Source of the DNA: CAVSWN01 sp046728115
GTDB taxonomy: Bacteria; Acidobacteriota; Vicinamibacteria; Vicinamibacterales; CAVVIG01
Reading direction: 5' to 3'
DNA length: 15,443 nt
NCBI GenBank assembly: GCA_046728115.1
Contig: JBKPDW010000376.1
Span: 1-15,443 of the forward strand
Position numbers and translations under genes: made by a program. The notes beneath the pieces are model-generated. The model was not told the origin of the DNA, did not search any database, and worked only from the letters and a program-made list of their open reading frames with translations. Positions 14,153 through 15,443 of this stretch are shown here, piece by piece. Each line of letters starts with the position of its first letter. Position 1 is the first letter of the stretch.

Positions 14153-14902
14153 TCAGGCCTCTTCCCAGCGCGCAGCCACCTCGAGGTCTTCGCGAGACAC
14201 ATCGCGCACGACCAGGCGCCCGGTGTCCGGCGCGTGTCCCTCGCTCCACACCCAGGCGGACAAAAGCCGTTCGGCTTGCAGGCGCCAGAACCCGCTGCCG
14301 GATTCCAGTCGACGGTGCGTCAGCCTGGCGACCCGGTCGACCGCTTCGGGATCGATGCTCACGGTGACGCGAACCTCAACGCCGTCCGGGACATGCCTGA
14401 CACGAAAGACATGTTCCGGCGATGCGGGCAACGCCGACTCCGGAGAACGCAGGATCTGAAAGCCGTTCATCGTCAGCGTGGCGATCTCGCCGGGGCCGAC
14501 GGCAGTCAAGCTGGTACTGCGTCTAGTCGGCCGCCGCGACGTTTTGGTGGCAATCGCAGCGCTCACGGCGCTGCGGAGCGTCTCCGGCGTCATCGGCTTA
14601 CGGAGGAAATCGGTCGCTCCGAGACGCATCGCGTCGACCGCCAGCTCGATCGAGGCATACGCCGTCACCATCAGGACGCAGGCGTCCGGCGAGAGATCCT
14701 TGATGCGTTGCAAGATGTCGAGGCCGTCCAGACCTGGCATCTTCTGGTCGAGCACGACCGCGTCGTAATCGCGACCATCACGAAATCGATTCAGCCCTGA
14801 CTGACCATCTGCGGCCTCGTCCACTTCGTACCCTGCGGCCTCGAGCGTGAGGCGCATCATGTGTCGGATGTGCGGTTCATCATCGATGATGAGCAGTTTC
14901 AT
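14153..14902 (-). CDS. two-component response regulator with unrecognised output domain
   Basis: A 249-residue protein. Residues 1-118 form a receiver domain: acidic pocket Asp7, Asp8 and Glu9 (IIDDEP), phosphoacceptor Asp52 (VVLDQKMPGLDG), Thr80 (MVTAYAS) and Lys102 (LRKPM). A basic, Ser/Thr-rich linker (119-135) leads to about 110 residues that I do not recognise. That part has no winged-helix, Fis-type, AAA+ or enzymatic motif; it holds beta-type stretches such as HVFRVRHVPDGVEVRVTVS and a tryptophan-rich segment near 206-222. The start overlaps the end of the histidine kinase gene by ATGA, so they are a cognate pair. It is convergent with permease copy 2 with a 6-bp gap. Confidence 0.9.
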   Translation of the reverse strand: MKLLIIDDEPHIRHMMRLTLEAAGYEVDEAADGQSGLNRFRDGRDYDAVVLDQKMPGLDGLDILQRIKDLSPDACVLMVTAYASIELAVDAMRLGATDFLRKPMTPETLRSAVSAAIATKTSRRPTRRSTSLTAVGPGEIATLTMNGFQILRSPESALPASPEHVFRVRHVPDGVEVRVTVSIDPEAVDRVARLTHRRLESGSGFWRLQAERLLSAWVWSEGHAPDTGRLVVRDVSREDLEVAARWEEA

Positions 14903-15443
14903 GAGCTCGGCCTCTCTGAAGCCAGTGGGACGGTGAAGGTGAACGTCGATCCGCGTCCGGGCTCGGATTGAACCGTGAGGCGGCCGCCGTGCCCTTCGAC
15001 GATCCGCCGGGAAATCGCCAGACCAAGCCCGGCGCCGCCACCGGACGCACGCGGAACCTGCACGAAGGGCTCGAAGATTCTGGGAAGGTAGTCGCGCGGT
15101 ATACCGGCGCCGTTGTCGATTACCGAAATCGCAACGTCGTTCCCGCGGCGTCCAGCCGCGACGGTGATCGTTCCGCCCGACGGCGTGGCCCGCAAGGCAT
15201 TGGTGATCAGGTTCCCGATGACCCGCTCGATCTGACTCCGATCCACTGCCACGTACGGCAGATCGGGTGGCGCGTCGAGTTCCAGGCGGACGCCTCGCGC
15301 TTCCACCTGAAGGCGAAGCGGACTCACTGCATCGGCAAGGAGCGTGGCGGGGCGCGTCGGAGACAATTGGGGTGTGACGGCGCCTGACTCAATCTTCGAC
15401 AGGTCGAGCAGCTCGCGCATCAGGCGATCGAGCCGTGCTGCAT
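14899..15443 (-). CDS. sensor histidine kinase, C-terminal part (runs off the right edge)
   Basis: About 180 residues are visible; the frame stays open to the window edge, so the ATG at 15420 is not the start. AARLDRLMRELLDLSKIESG is the second helix of the HisKA dimerisation domain; the phospho-accepting histidine lies outside the window. The ATP-binding domain is complete: N box with NLITNALRATPSGG, G1 box VIDNGAGI, F box FEPF and G2 box GAGLGLAISRRIVEGHGG. It autophosphorylates and passes phosphate to the response regulator encoded by the overlapping downstream gene (ATGA overlap). Sensor domain and signal are unknown. Confidence 0.95.
   Translation of the reverse strand, partial: AARLDRLMRELLDLSKIESGAVTPQLSPTRPATLLADAVSPLRLQVEARGVRLELDAPPDLPYVAVDRSQIERVIGNLITNALRATPSGGTITVAAGRRGNDVAISVIDNGAGIPRDYLPRIFEPFVQVPRASGGGAGLGLAISRRIVEGHGGRLTVQSEPGRGSTFTFTVPLASERPSS

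Overview
The window is GC-rich (by eye well over 60 %), densely coded bacterial chromosome. The gene set fits an aerobic or microaerobic soil-type bacterium: a 2-oxoglutarate:ferredoxin oxidoreductase start, sucCD, a three-gene type-B succinate dehydrogenase with a five-helix cytochrome b and a Bacteroidota/Acidobacteriota-like SdhA, an exported group 1 globin, and degenerate 7-bp intergenic repeats. My best guess is Acidobacteriota, possibly Vicinamibacteria. This rests on gene style and repeats, not on a marker gene.

Layout. (1) 1-143, minus strand: the first 47 or so codons of korA. (2) 270-3405, plus strand, divergent from korA: a large membrane Fe-S protein of NapH/NosR flavour with a helical-repeat middle and a C-terminal cyclic-nucleotide-binding domain, followed 4 bp later by an exported truncated globin. 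(3) 3409-3443: an array of 7-bp repeats between convergent genes. (4) 3464-6732, minus strand: transcription order is sucC, a repeat-bearing spacer, sucD, then an Xre-type antitoxin and a RES-domain toxin directly behind sucD. (5) 6733-6797: a 65-bp divergent control region with a palindrome lying across candidate promoters for sucC and sdhC. (6) 6798-12065, plus strand: sdhC-sdhA-sdhB and a KimA/YdaO-type potassium permease whose start overlaps the end of sdhB. (7) 12066-12310: intergenic region holding a clear c-di-AMP (ydaO/yuaA-class) riboswitch and a hairpin that can cover the next ribosome binding site. (8) 12311-14146: a second KimA-type permease, an ungapped close paralogue of the first. 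(9) 14153-15443, minus strand, convergent: a response regulator with an unrecognised output domain and the C-terminal part of its histidine kinase, cut by the window edge.

How it works together. KorA(B), SucCD and SdhCAB are consecutive TCA-cycle steps (2-oxoglutarate to succinyl-CoA to succinate to fumarate), with reduced ferredoxin as the likely product of the first. The membrane Fe-S/cNMP protein opposite korA could take electrons from ferredoxin and be gated by a cyclic nucleotide, and its partner globin is predicted to act outside the cytoplasm. The tandem potassium permeases are wired differently: the first is in the sdh operon and has no riboswitch of its own, while the second has its own c-di-AMP riboswitch. 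This is the most solid and most interesting regulatory observation here. The membrane Fe-S/HEAT-like/cNMP fusion with an exported globin is the best candidate for a poorly described system.
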